From the NCBI RefSeq assembly GCF_900142755.1, contig NZ_FRCA01000003.1:124001-188000 (forward strand): a DNA stretch of 64,000 nt, in the 5' to 3' direction. Of the stretch, positions 18,222 to 27,979 are shown piece after piece (the stretch's first letter is position 1; each line of letters begins with the position of its first letter). Below the pieces are notes generated by a model. The model did not search any database. It was given only the letters and a program-made list of their open reading frames with translations, and was not told where the DNA came from. Source of the stretch: Halomonas cupida. Lineage in GTDB: Bacteria > Pseudomonadota > Gammaproteobacteria > Pseudomonadales > Halomonadaceae. Position numbers and translations under genes: made by a program.

Positions 18222-19058
18222 GTGATTGGTCCATCTGTGCGTCGTAACCGTGTGGGTAACATTCCCCAATGCTGTCTCGCTGTAGTGATGCTGGCTTCAG
18301 GGGGAGAAACCATGGCTGAAGAGAACGAGGGATTTGAGAGCGTCGAAAAGGAGATTCTGGATGACAACGACTGGGTGGTGTTGGGCGTTGGGGCGGCCGT
18401 GGCTCCTCGCTATGAGGGCTCAGACGATTATCAGGTAAGCCCGATACCGATAGTCGACGTTCAGAAAGGCCGCTTCTTCGCCAGGCTGGGGGATGGTATT
18501 GGCCTTCATGTTATTGATACCAAAAATTTTCTGGTTGGTGTTGGTGTGGACTGGATGCAGGGGTATGACGAAGAGGATGTGCCTGATGGCATTGGTGATC
18601 TGGACGGCGAACCAGGTGGCAAGGTGTTCGCATCGGCCCGCTTCGGCGGAGTGATTGCATCGCTGTCAGGCACCCAGGTGCTGGATGAGGGTAGTGAGGA
18701 AGAAAGAGGGCTGAAGGGGCTGATCGTTGATGCCGAGTTGTCCTATCCCTATCCGCTTACTGAACGCCTGATGCTCGTCCCCGCTACCTCGGTAAGCTGG
18801 GCGAATGCCAGCTACATGGATAGTTACTTCGGTATAGATGCCTCCAGTGCCGCTGCGTCTGGACTGGATATCCATGAGCCGTCCGCGGGCGTAAAAGACG
18901 TTTCCCTCCGTGTTGGGTTCAACTACCGCATCAATGAAAACTGGAATTTGACGGGGGCAGTTGGTGTCAGCCGGCTCATGGGAGATGCTGCCGACAGCCC
19001 ATTGGTCGAGAGTGAATCCCAGCCCAACGCTCTGGTGGGAATTTCCTATGAGTTCTGA
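18222..19058 (+). CDS. MipA/OmpV-family outer membrane protein
   Basis: Outer-membrane beta-barrel protein of about 278 residues. After a signal peptide (core CCLAVVMLASGG, cleavage near ETMA-EE) the mature protein starts with VVLGVGAAVAPRYEGSDDYQVSPIPIVD, diagnostic for the MipA/OmpV family, and ends in the barrel-type C-terminus VGISYEF with terminal Phe. GTG 18222 is chosen because GGAGA lies seven bases upstream; an in-frame TTG at 18195 lies inside an operator. First gene of an operon with a flavin monooxygenase and an MFS exporter. OmpV-like proteins take part in permeability or cell-wall contacts; a role in drug traffic here is inference. Confidence 0.88.
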   Translation: MIGPSVRRNRVGNIPQCCLAVVMLASGGETMAEENEGFESVEKEILDDNDWVVLGVGAAVAPRYEGSDDYQVSPIPIVDVQKGRFFARLGDGIGLHVIDTKNFLVGVGVDWMQGYDEEDVPDGIGDLDGEPGGKVFASARFGGVIASLSGTQVLDEGSEEERGLKGLIVDAELSYPYPLTERLMLVPATSVSWANASYMDSYFGIDASSAAASGLDIHEPSAGVKDVSLRVGFNYRINENWNLTGAVGVSRLMGDAADSPLVESESQPNALVGISYEF

Positions 19059-19089
19059 TCATTCCAGAAGGGAAGCTGGGAGTTCGCCG

Positions 19090-20310
19090 ATGTCGAATGT
19101 TCGTTATGTGCTGATATCAGGCGCGGGTATTGCCGGTTCAGCACTTGCCTACTGGCTGCATCGTTATGGGTTTGGCGTCACCGTAGTGGAACAGGCCGAC
19201 TCGATCCGGGAGGGGGGATATCCTGTCGACCTGCGTGGCAGTGCCATGGATGTGGCCGAACGTATGGGGATCCTGCCCGACCTGCGACAGGCACACATCC
19301 ATTCCGCACGGGCGAGCTTCGTGGATGAAGAGGGTGAGAAGGTAGCAAGTGTTGCTCCCGAATGGATTACTGGAGGAGTGCGAGGACACGATGTTGAGCT
19401 ACCTCGGGGAACTCTCGCGGCTCTGCTGTATTCCATCACACGTGATGACATCGATTACCGGTTCAATGATTCTGTCATCGAGCTTATTGATGAGGGCGAT
19501 GAGGTAAGCGTTGCCTTCAAGAGTGGGGCTCGGAAGAGCTTTGATCTCGTGATTGGTGCGGATGGTATCCACTCAAATATCCGTAGGCTCGCGTTTGGAC
19601 CGGAAGACTGGTTTACTCGCCCCATCGGCTTCTGCTACGCCGGCTTCTCGATGAGAAATACACGTGGACTGAGTCGTGAGGCTGTCTGCTATAACGTACC
19701 CGGTCGGATGGCGGCACTTTATGCCGCGGGGCACCAGCCGGCAGAGGTATTTGCGCTGCTGGCGTTTGCTCATCCTTATCTGCTTGGGGAAAGAGGGCGT
19801 GAGCCATCATTCCAGAAGGATCTCACGGCACATGCCTTTGCCGGCGCTGGATGGATACTGCCCGAGCTGATCGAAGCGATGCGCGTCAGTAAGGATTTCT
19901 ACTTCGACGTTGTGCAGCAGATTCGGATGCCACGATGGACCCGAGGCCGGGTAGGCCTTGTCGGTGATGCCGCCTACGCACCCTCGTTCCTGACGGGGCA
20001 GGGGTCCAGCCTTGCTCTGGTGGGGGCCTATATCCTTGCCGGCGAACTGGCCATGAATGCCAGTCATGAGCAGGCGTTTGCGGCGTACCAGCTCAAGCTG
20101 TACCCATTCGTGGAGATGAATCAGGCGACCGTTGAGCAGGGAAGGAGCGGCATGATTCCCGTGACACTCGAACAGTTGCGGGAGCGCAATAGTGCCATGT
20201 GCTGCGAGACTGCCTCTACAGAGGCACTCCCCAGCCGTGGGCGTCCCGCTCATGCTGCCATGGACCTGTCCGAATATGATCACCTGGCGTCAGCCATTTC
20301 CCTCCCCTGA
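19090..20310 (+). CDS. FAD-dependent monooxygenase (TetX/PHBH-like)
   Basis: A 406-residue class A flavoprotein hydroxylase. It has the FAD Rossmann motif GAGIAGSALAYWL (about 11-23), a DG motif in FDLVIGADGIHSNIR, and the GD motif VGLVGDAAYAPSFLTGQG that binds the FAD ribityl chain. The VDLRGSAMDVAERMGI segment is common in the subgroup with tetracycline- and rifampicin-inactivating enzymes, but the substrate is not determinable. ATG 19090 has GGGAG seven bases upstream; ATG 19049 overlapping the upstream stop is an alternative. Second gene in a TetR-type regulated operon, so detoxification of an aromatic compound is plausible. Confidence 0.85.
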   Translation: MSNVRYVLISGAGIAGSALAYWLHRYGFGVTVVEQADSIREGGYPVDLRGSAMDVAERMGILPDLRQAHIHSARASFVDEEGEKVASVAPEWITGGVRGHDVELPRGTLAALLYSITRDDIDYRFNDSVIELIDEGDEVSVAFKSGARKSFDLVIGADGIHSNIRRLAFGPEDWFTRPIGFCYAGFSMRNTRGLSREAVCYNVPGRMAALYAAGHQPAEVFALLAFAHPYLLGERGREPSFQKDLTAHAFAGAGWILPELIEAMRVSKDFYFDVVQQIRMPRWTRGRVGLVGDAAYAPSFLTGQGSSLALVGAYILAGELAMNASHEQAFAAYQLKLYPFVEMNQATVEQGRSGMIPVTLEQLRERNSAMCCETASTEALPSRGRPAHAAMDLSEYDHLASAISLP

Positions 20311-20332
20311 ACCTCCAACAGGACATCTGGCC

Positions 20333-21658
20333 ATGTATGTGGAAGAACCCACTGCCAGGATGCATGAACGATCACTGCCTTCGAGAGGCTACGCATGGTA
20401 CGTCGTGTTTATCCTCATGTTGTGCCAACTCCTTGCGTCTGTTGATGCGCATTTGCCCTTCATTCTGGTGGAAGTCCTGAAAGACGACCTGGGACTGAGC
20501 GATACACAGATAGGCTTGATCAATGGGCCTGCCTTTTCACTGGTTTATGCCACTGCTGCCATACCGATTGCCAGGTTGTCAGACCGGCGAAATCGCATCG
20601 CGATCATCAGTGGTGCCATCGTGATCTGGAGTGGCTTCACTGCCGCTGCGGGAGCAGCGCATACCTTCGGTAGTCTCGCTTTCACACGCATTGGCGTGGC
20701 CGTTGGAGAATCTGCACTGACACCTGCTGCTCACTCGGTCATCGCCAGCTATTTACCCGTAAGCTCACGTGCCAAGGGTATTGCAATCTACTCCTTTGGC
20801 GTGGCTGTGGGCGCCTTTGTCGCGTTTGCCGCAGGGGGATACATCGGTGAACACTTCGGCTGGCGCACGGCATTTCTGGCAGTCGGTGGCACGGGACTGT
20901 TTATGGCCATCCTGATGCTCACCACTGTACGTGAGCCTCTTCGTGAACAGCGTTCATCGGGGACATATGTATCGCAGGGGAGTGTGTCTCGTTTGCTCAA
21001 GCATCCGGTGATTCGTAACCTCCTGGCCGGAGGGGCGCTTCTCGGTTTCAGTTCAGGAGCCATCGAAAGTTGGGGGCCAGCCTATGTCATGCGTACTTTT
21101 GGTTTATCCACTACCGAAACCGGAATGACGTTCGGTATCGTCATGGGGATTCTGGCGATGGTAGGGATGCTCGCCGGTGGCTTCATCGCCAGTTGGCTTT
21201 CCGCACGCCATCCGCGCTATGCCTTGCAGATGCTGGCTATTGTGCTCGTTCTTGCAACGATAGCTCAGGTGGGGTCACTGGTGGTGGACAGCTACAGCCA
21301 GTTCCTGGTGCTTGTGGCCATCACGGTGCTGCTGAGTAGTTTCTATATTGGTCCCACCTATGCAACGCTCCAGTCTATGGTTGATTCAGGAGAGCGCAGC
21401 CTTGTCTCCGCCATTGCCTTGTTCTGCTTCAATGGCATGGGGATCGCGGCGGGAACATTGGTGGTCGGGTTGTTGAGTGATGTGCTGTCGAATTATTCCG
21501 TCACCCACTCCCTGAAGTGGGCATTGCTTGTGGTTTCCTTCGTCAAGCTCTGGTCGGTGCTGCATTACTGGTTGGCCAGCAGGAAGATCACGGCATTCGA
21601 TGAGCATTTCGTACCGCCTCATGCCGGTTCAGGGAGTGTTGTGACGACGGCACGTTGA
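20333..21658 (+). CDS. MFS transporter, spinster-like
   Basis: A 441-residue, 12-segment major facilitator. Motif A-like IARLSDRRNR lies between segments 2 and 3, and RIGVAVGESALTPAAHSVIASYLP is the signature of spinster-type bacterial MFS proteins. ATG 20333 with AGGAC upstream starts the protein; the frame is open further back through the previous gene. Third gene of the ompV-monooxygenase-MFS operon, probably exporting the same class of compound, or importing a substrate for the monooxygenase; direction cannot be read from sequence. Confidence 0.87.
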   Translation: MYVEEPTARMHERSLPSRGYAWYVVFILMLCQLLASVDAHLPFILVEVLKDDLGLSDTQIGLINGPAFSLVYATAAIPIARLSDRRNRIAIISGAIVIWSGFTAAAGAAHTFGSLAFTRIGVAVGESALTPAAHSVIASYLPVSSRAKGIAIYSFGVAVGAFVAFAAGGYIGEHFGWRTAFLAVGGTGLFMAILMLTTVREPLREQRSSGTYVSQGSVSRLLKHPVIRNLLAGGALLGFSSGAIESWGPAYVMRTFGLSTTETGMTFGIVMGILAMVGMLAGGFIASWLSARHPRYALQMLAIVLVLATIAQVGSLVVDSYSQFLVLVAITVLLSSFYIGPTYATLQSMVDSGERSLVSAIALFCFNGMGIAAGTLVVGLLSDVLSNYSVTHSLKWALLVVSFVKLWSVLHYWLASRKITAFDEHFVPPHAGSGSVVTTAR

Positions 21659-21702
21659 ACGCGCCGCCTTCTCCTGGCATCCGTGTCTGCAGGTTCCAGG
21701 TT

Positions 21703-22296
21703 TCAGGTATTTCTTACCAGCGGAAGGAAAATCGTATCAACCCAGGTTTCTCGTAGAGTAGAGGGCGGAGCCGACAAGGTCATGATGGCATGATGGCGGA
21801 ACAGGTCGCTCAGGAGTGTCTTCACTTCAGGAACGAGTTTCTGTGCATCGATTTCTCCACGCTCTACTGCTCGTTGAAGAATGGAAGACAACGCGTTGTC
21901 TTCTCCTTTTATCAGCGTATCACGCAGTGCTTGCGGCGATGAGGCAGGGTCTTGAGAATACTCATTGGTGAGTAAAGAGAAGAAGACTGTGATCAGTGAT
22001 GCCCGACCACAGGCGCGCTCGAGAAAATCCAGCAACTCTGTCCGGAGGTCCCCACATTCTGTCACCTGAAGCGGGTATTTCTCCCTCTGGTGTCGAAGTG
22101 CGGCTATGGCCAGAGAATATTTGCTGTCCCAGCGTCGGGCGAGCACAGGGCGACTTGTGCCTGTCCTGGAAGCGACATTTTCCATGGTCAGCCGAGCATA
22201 CCCGCTCTCGACCAGTTCTGCCCAGGCCGCTTCCAGAATCGCGAGTTCCAGTTCGGCGCCACGACGCCGCATCTTTACTGAACATGATGTGCTCAT
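21703..22296 (-). CDS. TetR/AcrR-family regulator
   Basis: A 197-residue TetR-type protein. Residues about 12-60 hold the DNA-binding helix-turn-helix (ARLTMENVASRTGTSRPVLARRW), followed by a ligand-binding domain resembling TetR_C_11-type members. It converges with the upstream operon, leaving 44 bases between stops. A perfect 10-10-10 palindrome (22339-22368) lies 43-72 bases upstream of its start, and two degenerate copies sit before the ompV-monooxygenase-MFS operon. This is strong evidence that it represses itself and that operon. Confidence 0.88.
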   Translation of the reverse strand: MSTSCSVKMRRRGAELELAILEAAWAELVESGYARLTMENVASRTGTSRPVLARRWDSKYSLAIAALRHQREKYPLQVTECGDLRTELLDFLERACGRASLITVFFSLLTNEYSQDPASSPQALRDTLIKGEDNALSSILQRAVERGEIDAQKLVPEVKTLLSDLFRHHAIMTLSAPPSTLRETWVDTIFLPLVRNT

Positions 22297-22338
22297 ACTG
22301 CTTGATCCAATGAAGTGATATCAGAAGGGACATATACG

Positions 22339-22368
22339 CCAATAAGATTCTTCATTGTATCTTATTGG
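22339..22368. promoter_or_regulatory. TetR operator C, perfect palindrome
   Basis: CCAATAAGAT-N10-ATCTTATTGG: two perfect 10-bp arms separated by 10 bp, upstream of the tetR start. Shares half-sites and spacing with operators A and B in front of the ompV-like gene. Confidence 0.8.
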
Positions 22369-22578
22369 TCGGCCATGTGAAGGCCTGGACGCCATACGAC
22401 ACGTACTGCTGGAGATACCGAAAAGGGCTCCCCGGGGTGCCGATGCACCCTATCGTGCGACTCACCAGAAACCGGGCACGCGTGGCGAGAAGCCGAAGGT
22501 GGCGAGCGTCGTGCATCGCCATGCGTCTCACCACCGCGTGCCAGGTCCCATTCGATGACCTCGATGTCCGGGGACGGG

Positions 22579-24924
22579 TCAACTTGCCAACTGGTTACCG
22601 ATCGGCAGGCGCCGAATACGTTTGCCGGTGGCGGCGAAAATCGCGTTGCACAGGGCTGGCGCCACCGGGGGAAGCCCTGGTTCGCCCACTCCACCCATGG
22701 CCACGTCCGGCGTGTCATTGATCAAGTGTACACGTGTCACTTGAGGGGCATGCGACATTCGCGGGACGAGGTACTGATGGAAGTTGTCCTGTTCGATGCG
22801 TCCCTCGCTGGCAGTGATCTCGTTATGCAGTGCGATGCCGATACCCATGATGCAGGCGCCCTCCATCTGGGCGCGAATGCGCTCGGGGTTGACCTGTGGT
22901 CCACAGTCAAAGGCGATGTCGGCACTATGGATGGCGAGCTCGCCTGCCTCGTCGACTTCCACGTCAAATACGATCGCGGTATAGGACACGAAGCTGTGGT
23001 GCACGGCCAGACCCAAACCACGTCCATCAGGGAGCTCGCGTCCCCACTCGGCCGCCTCCGTGGCAGTCTCGACCACGGCACGCAGACGGCCGATATCGAT
23101 GGGATAGCGTTCGGGGTCCTCACCATAGTTCCAGGCCTCATCGATGTCGCGAGGATCGATCTGGCGCGCAGGACCCAACAGGTCGAGCAGGTAGTCGCGA
23201 TGGTCGCGCTCCGCAGACGCTGCCAGCTCCGCAGCGAAGCTCTGAATAGCGAAGGCGTGAGGTAGGTTGTATACGGCACGGAACCAGCCGATACGTACGT
23301 GGGCCAGGGCTTCGGGGTTTTCCAGGCGCACGGCGGGAATGTCAAAGGGCATAGTGTTGAAGCCCATGCCGAGTTCGAAACCCTGCTTATGGCCGGGATC
23401 AGGGGCGAACAGTGATCCGATGCTCGGCGAGAGTGTCCTATGGCGCCAACCAAGCGCTTTGCCTTCGGCGTTCAGGCCTGCTTCGAGGCGGTCCACTGAC
23501 ACCGCGTGAAAATAGTCGTGATGGATATCATCCTCGCGTGTCCATTGGACGCGCACGGGACGCCCCTCGAACTTACCGGCAAGGATGGCGGCCTCCTGCA
23601 CGAAGTCTGGCTTGGACTTGCGGCCGAAGCCTCCGCCCAGCAGTGTGACATTGATGGTGACATTCTCGGGCTCGAGATCCAGGCGTCCAGCCACATCATC
23701 TCGGGCGGCCTGAGGGGCTTGCACCGGTGCCCAGACCGTTATCCTGCCATCCTCAAGGTGGGCAAGAGCGGCGGGGGGCTCCATCGTCGCATGGGCCAGA
23801 TGTGGCATGTAGTAGGTGGCCTCGACCTGAGATGCAGCGTCGGCCAGCGCCGTATCGATATCTCCCTTGTTGCGAATCACCTGGCCCGGAGCCAAGGCCG
23901 CTTCTTCAAGTTGTTGACGGTAGGTGGCCGAGTCGTAGGCGGCATTGTCCCCCGCCGCCTGCAGGTCCCACTCGATCTCCAGGGCCCGCCGCCCTTCAAT
24001 GGCCGCCCAGGTGTTTTCGGCCACGATGGCAACACCTCCCAGTGGAGCGAAAGCGGCGGGCTGGCCGGTGCCTTCGATTTCCACCACTTCAACGACACCG
24101 GGAACCTCGCGTGCGGCGCTGTCGTCAACGCTGGCAAGCTTCGCTCCATAGACAGGAGGGCGAGCGATGACGGCATACAGCATCCCGTCCAGGATCACGT
24201 CAGCGCCGTATACTGCGCGCCCGGTAACGATGTCCTCTCCATCGATGGCCAGAGGGCGCGCCATATCGGTGGCACTGACCTCCTGGGAGGGGCCGGTCAT
24301 CTGGCCGATATAGCGCCACTCGTCGCGAGGCTTGAGGCGTAGCGTGTCGCGCTCGGGGACTGGCAGTTGGCTCGCTGCGGCAGCCAGTTCGCCGAAACCG
24401 AGCTCACGTCCGCTGGGAGTGTGAACCACGACATGGACGCCTGCCCGGCACTCCTCGACCGGCACATTCCACTGCTCGGCAGCAGCTTGCTCGAGCATGG
24501 TACGTGCCGCAGCTGCGGCACGCCGCATGGGATCGAACCAGTGACGCATGCTGCGTGACCCGTCGGTGTTCTGGTTGCCGTATTTTTCCTCATCGCCGGG
24601 GGCCTGCTCGACACGCACGCTATCCCAGTTGGCGCCCAGCTCATCGGCGGCCACCATGACCAGACTGGTACGGATGCCCTGACCCATCTCCGCGCGATGG
24701 TTGATCACGGTGACCGTACCGTCTTCGTCGATGCGGATGAACACGTTGGGGTCATCGACCCAGCCATGGGGCATGGCGTCCGCACCGTACTGTTCATCCT
24801 CGTCCTGGGCGAAGGCGAGGTCCCAACGGGCAGCGACCACCAGGGCACCGCTTGCGGCCATGCCCTTGAGGAAATGGCGTCGGCTGACATTGGCCAGCAG
24901 CAACGTGTCGTGATGTGAACTCAT
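22579..24924 (-). CDS. Molybdenum hydroxylase large subunit (IorB-like)
   Basis: A 781-residue catalytic subunit of the xanthine oxidase/aldehyde oxidoreductase superfamily, closest in layout to isoquinoline 1-oxidoreductase beta. It has a Tat signal (SRRHFLK, 14-20, then a hydrophobic stretch), so it is exported folded with its partner. It also has the molybdopterin-binding [11 protein letters not shown] and the catalytic glutamate in [10 protein letters not shown] near the C-terminus. There is no FAD-subunit gene, so electrons probably pass to a cytochrome or the quinone pool. The ATG overlaps the small-subunit stop codon (ATGA), showing translational coupling; frames reaching 24996 are rejected. 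Substrate (aldehyde or N-heterocycle) unknown. Confidence 0.9.
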   Translation of the reverse strand: MSSHHDTLLLANVSRRHFLKGMAASGALVVAARWDLAFAQDEDEQYGADAMPHGWVDDPNVFIRIDEDGTVTVINHRAEMGQGIRTSLVMVAADELGANWDSVRVEQAPGDEEKYGNQNTDGSRSMRHWFDPMRRAAAAARTMLEQAAAEQWNVPVEECRAGVHVVVHTPSGRELGFGELAAAASQLPVPERDTLRLKPRDEWRYIGQMTGPSQEVSATDMARPLAIDGEDIVTGRAVYGADVILDGMLYAVIARPPVYGAKLASVDDSAAREVPGVVEVVEIEGTGQPAAFAPLGGVAIVAENTWAAIEGRRALEIEWDLQAAGDNAAYDSATYRQQLEEAALAPGQVIRNKGDIDTALADAASQVEATYYMPHLAHATMEPPAALAHLEDGRITVWAPVQAPQAARDDVAGRLDLEPENVTINVTLLGGGFGRKSKPDFVQEAAILAGKFEGRPVRVQWTREDDIHHDYFHAVSVDRLEAGLNAEGKALGWRHRTLSPSIGSLFAPDPGHKQGFELGMGFNTMPFDIPAVRLENPEALAHVRIGWFRAVYNLPHAFAIQSFAAELAASAERDHRDYLLDLLGPARQIDPRDIDEAWNYGEDPERYPIDIGRLRAVVETATEAAEWGRELPDGRGLGLAVHHSFVSYTAIVFDVEVDEAGELAIHSADIAFDCGPQVNPERIRAQMEGACIMGIGIALHNEITASEGRIEQDNFHQYLVPRMSHAPQVTRVHLINDTPDVAMGGVGEPGLPPVAPALCNAIFAATGKRIRRLPIGNQLAS

Positions 24925-25388
24925 GCCTGCTCCTCCTCGTGACCGGCGGCCTGATGGATAGCCTGTCGAATGCGCTGATAGGTTCCACAGCGACACAGGT
25001 TGCCGCTCATGGCGGCGATGATCTGTTCATCAGTAGGAGCAGGAGTCTCTTTAAGCAGGGCGGTGGCACTCATGATCTGCCCGCCCTGGCAGTAACCGCA
25101 CTGGGCTACCCCGAGGTCCAGCCACGCCTGTTGGACCCGGCTGCCGACCTCATCTTCCTCCATGGCTTCGATAGTGGAGATTGCTCGGCCCTGAGCTGCG
25201 GACACAGGAGTGACGCAGGAGCGAGCCGCCTCTCCATCCAGATGCACGGTGCAGGCGCCACATTGCGCCATTCCACAGCCGAACTTGGTCCCAGTGAGCT
25301 GAGCGACGTCTCGCAGCGCCCAGAGCAGTGGCATCTGTTCCGGTACGTCGAGCTCATGTTGTTGTCCATTGATAGTCAGGGTCACCAT
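24921..25388 (-). CDS. [2Fe-2S] subunit of molybdenum hydroxylase (IorA-like)
   Basis: A 155-residue iron-sulfur subunit. The plant-ferredoxin-like N-terminal cluster is bound by Cys38, Cys43, Cys46 and Cys58 ([11 protein letters not shown]), and the helical C-terminal cluster by Cys97, Cys100, Cys132 and Cys134 ([15 protein letters not shown]). It relays electrons from the molybdenum centre. ATG 25388 has a near-perfect AAGGAGGT site. No Tat signal of its own, so it probably hitchhikes with the large subunit. First gene of the two-gene operon. Confidence 0.92.
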   Translation of the reverse strand: MVTLTINGQQHELDVPEQMPLLWALRDVAQLTGTKFGCGMAQCGACTVHLDGEAARSCVTPVSAAQGRAISTIEAMEEDEVGSRVQQAWLDLGVAQCGYCQGGQIMSATALLKETPAPTDEQIIAAMSGNLCRCGTYQRIRQAIHQAAGHEEEQA

Positions 25389-25441
25389 CTGCAACCTCCT
25401 TGGTAGATCAGGGAACTTCGGCGGGTGGCCGGGGATCGTCC

Positions 25442-25655
25442 TCACTCGGTGAGTGATTCAAGGACATCCTGAGCGATGGGCAAGGCGGCGAAGATACTCG
25501 GCCAGCCAGTGTAGAGCGTTATCTGGGCCGGTAACTCCGAGACTTCAGCCTGGCTCAGGCCACTGTCCAATGCCAGGTTGATGTGGCGCGCCAATGCCAG
25601 GTTGATGTGGCGCGGTCGTCCTGACAGGTGATGGCGAGCCGTAATCTATCCATTG
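25442..25655 (-). pseudogene. Carboxymuconolactone decarboxylase-like remnant
   Basis: The minus-strand translation reads HINLALDSGLSQAEVSELPAQ, then [24 protein letters not shown] and stop. This is the C-terminal signature of carboxymuconolactone decarboxylase/AhpD-like proteins (LDNGLS..E..E...h...Y.GWP...A). The N-terminal part with the Cys motif is absent: upstream the frame meets a stop codon, and a 24-bp tandem duplication repeats ARHINLAL. The neighbouring cupin is a frequent partner of such genes, which supports the assignment. Confidence 0.7.
25567..25614. repeat. 24-bp tandem duplication
   Basis: Two perfect head-to-tail copies (25567-25590 and 25591-25614) of a 24-bp unit beginning CCAATGCCAGGTTGATG inside the decarboxylase remnant. 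It is frame-preserving, so it may predate gene loss. Confidence 0.9.
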
Positions 25656-25797
25656 TGTTGGCTACCCTGTCGGTTGAGGCCGTATGTTCATGAGCCGAAC
25701 TCATGCCAGTTATCAAAGTGTTTTCATTTATCGATAGCTGCTACCCAACTACCATTCGTAGTTGACTCAGGTAGACCACTGCAGAGAGGGAAATGGC

Positions 25798-26202
<405 letters not shown>

Positions 26203-26273
26203 TGGAGGCCGCGGGCGTCGCCAAGCTGTGCAACTCGGAGGCGCACCGCATACCTTGCTGTGGACGGAGCGAC

Positions 26274-27335
26274 TCAAACCGTGACCAGCGCCTCGGTATC
26301 CTCGACCTCGCCACAGCGGTCAAGCGAATACCCCGGTAGTTTCAGCACCGCTTCCTGAAATGCCTGTCCGGCGATCATCTCGCGGAAACGCAGCAGACGA
26401 GGTTCGGACAGGCTGCGATGGTGGCACAGCAGCAGGTAGTCCTCGTCGGCCAGCGGGAGGAAGTCCAGCCCGAAGCGCCTTGCTGCTGCCTCCACGCCAA
26501 AGCCGGCGTCGGCCATGCCGGCGGCGACGTAGGCGGCTACGGCTGAGTGAGTGTACTCCTCGATTTCATAGCCGCGAATACGCCGTGAGGACAGCCCCTC
26601 TGCCTGCAACAGCCCATCCAGCAACGCCCGGGTCCCTGATGCCAACTGTCGATTGATGAACCTTGTCTCACCCAGCGTCAGGTCCTTCAATCCCTGGATG
26701 GCACAGGGATTTCCCGCCGCGATCATCAAACCCTGACGCCGGGTGATGAAACGCAGTACACGATGGCTGCGTGGCTTGAGCAGAGGGCGATAGTCTGCCA
26801 CCAGGCGCTGGCCGACTGGCCCCTGGGGCAGGTGGAAGCCGGCCAGGTCGCAGGCACCTCGGTTGAGCGCGACCAGCGCTTCCCGAGGGCTGCAGTACTG
26901 CAGGTCGAGGTGCAGCCCATCGAGATATTGGGGAAGCAGCTCCACGGCATAGCCATGACTGGCATGCATGCGCAGCACCGGTCTGACGCCTTCAAGGGTC
27001 TGCTGGATTTCCAGGTTGAGTTCGGAACCCAGACTTTCGAGTTGTGGCCCAAGACGAGCGATCACCCGTTGCTCTGCCCACAGCAGCTTCTCGCCCAACG
27101 GTGCCAGGCGTGCGCCACGTCCACGCTGCAGCTCCACGAGGCCGATGCCGAAGAATTCCTGCCACTTGCCCAGCAGGTTCCAGGCATGGCGGTAGGAAAT
27201 CCCCGCCATCTTCGCTGCCTCGGTCAACTTGCCGTGCAGGTGAACCCCTTCCAGCAGCACGAACAGTTGCGGATCCAGCTGGTTGCCTGCTTCATCGCTG
27301 AAATACCAGGCCGGTGTGATCTTGATTCGCTTCAT
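26274..27335 (-). CDS. ModE-like HTH/substrate-binding regulator of formate dehydrogenase
   Basis: A 353-residue regulator. The N-terminal winged helix (about 22-95, KLTEAAKMAGISYRHAWNLLGKW) is ModE/LysR-like. The remaining part is a periplasmic-binding-protein-like domain (HASHGYAVELLPQYLDG..., ANGNPCAIQGLKDL-type segments) of the kind that senses molybdate-related or small-molecule ligands. It diverges from fdsGBAD, with about 150 bases between starts. That is the usual place of the FdsR-type regulator of NAD-dependent formate dehydrogenases. The ligand is not established from sequence. Confidence 0.85.
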   Translation of the reverse strand: MKRIKITPAWYFSDEAGNQLDPQLFVLLEGVHLHGKLTEAAKMAGISYRHAWNLLGKWQEFFGIGLVELQRGRGARLAPLGEKLLWAEQRVIARLGPQLESLGSELNLEIQQTLEGVRPVLRMHASHGYAVELLPQYLDGLHLDLQYCSPREALVALNRGACDLAGFHLPQGPVGQRLVADYRPLLKPRSHRVLRFITRRQGLMIAAGNPCAIQGLKDLTLGETRFINRQLASGTRALLDGLLQAEGLSSRRIRGYEIEEYTHSAVAAYVAAGMADAGFGVEAAARRFGLDFLPLADEDYLLLCHHRSLSEPRLLRFREMIAGQAFQEAVLKLPGYSLDRCGEVEDTEALVTV

Positions 27336-27440
27336 AGGAAGTAAGTTTCTTATTTTGTGTCAAAGGAGGTAGTGCTAGGTTTAAAGCAACCGTGACTGAC
27401 ACCAATATCATGAAATATGTACTGGTGTTCATATATAAAC

Positions 27441-27465
27441 AGTAGTCCTACTACGAGTAGTCCTA
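27441..27465. promoter_or_regulatory. Direct repeats upstream of fdsG
   Basis: AGTAGTCCTA occurs twice (27441-27450 and 27456-27465) with a 15-bp period, 23-47 bases before the fdsG start codon. Candidate binding site for the divergently encoded ModE-like regulator. Confidence 0.35.
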
Positions 27466-27487
27466 CAACAAGAGCCAGGTGATCCCG

Positions 27488-27979
27488 ATGAGTGATCTCC
27501 ACGAGTGGACGCCCCAGCTGATTCAGGACGAAATTGATGCCCTGAAGGACAAGCCCGGTGCCCTGCTGCCTATTCTGCACGCGATCCAGGATCGTGTAGG
27601 TTTCATCCCCGACCAGGCCGTGCCTCTTATCGCCAGTTCTCTGGGCCAGACCCGGGCCGAGATCCATGGGGTCATCAGCTTCTACCACCACTTCCGCACC
27701 AGCCCACCCGGCAGTCATGTAGTGCGCATCTGTCGTGCCGAGGCCTGTCAGTCGATGGGCGCGCGCGCGTTGGAGGCGCATGCCCGGGCTAGTCTGGCGA
27801 TTGACTACCACCAGACCACCGGTGATCGCGAGATCACCCTGGAAGCGGTCTATTGCCTGGGCAATTGCGCCTGTGCGCCTTCAGTCAGTGTCGACGACCG
27901 AGTTCTTGGCCGTGTCACGCCCGAGAGGTTCGACCGTCTCGTCGATGATCTGCGCACCCAGCCTCTGGAGGTGAAGTGA
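27488..27979 (+). CDS. fdsG: NAD-dependent formate dehydrogenase gamma subunit
   Basis: A 163-residue NuoE-like subunit with a thioredoxin-fold [2Fe-2S] site: Cys82 and Cys87 (CRAEAC), Cys123 and Cys127 (CLGNC). It is part of the soluble molybdenum formate dehydrogenase FdsGBAD, passing electrons from FdsA towards the flavin in FdsB. ATG 27488 is preferred to the upstream in-frame start at 27479. Its stop overlaps the fdsB start (TGATG), indicating translational coupling. Confidence 0.93.
   Translation: MSDLHEWTPQLIQDEIDALKDKPGALLPILHAIQDRVGFIPDQAVPLIASSLGQTRAEIHGVISFYHHFRTSPPGSHVVRICRAEACQSMGARALEAHARASLAIDYHQTTGDREITLEAVYCLGNCACAPSVSVDDRVLGRVTPERFDRLVDDLRTQPLEVK

Larger units (their letters stand above)
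25389..25797. other. Intergenic region with decayed gene
   Basis: About 410 bases between the molybdenum hydroxylase operon and the divergent cupin gene. The left half is a degraded carboxymuconolactone decarboxylase-like gene (see 25442-25655). The right part (25660-25797) is AT-richer and should hold the promoter of the cupin gene. Confidence 0.6.

Noticed and set aside
22369..22578. Possible coding remnant downstream of the molybdenum hydroxylase
   Set aside because: Frames on both strands are open, but none gives a recognisable protein segment.
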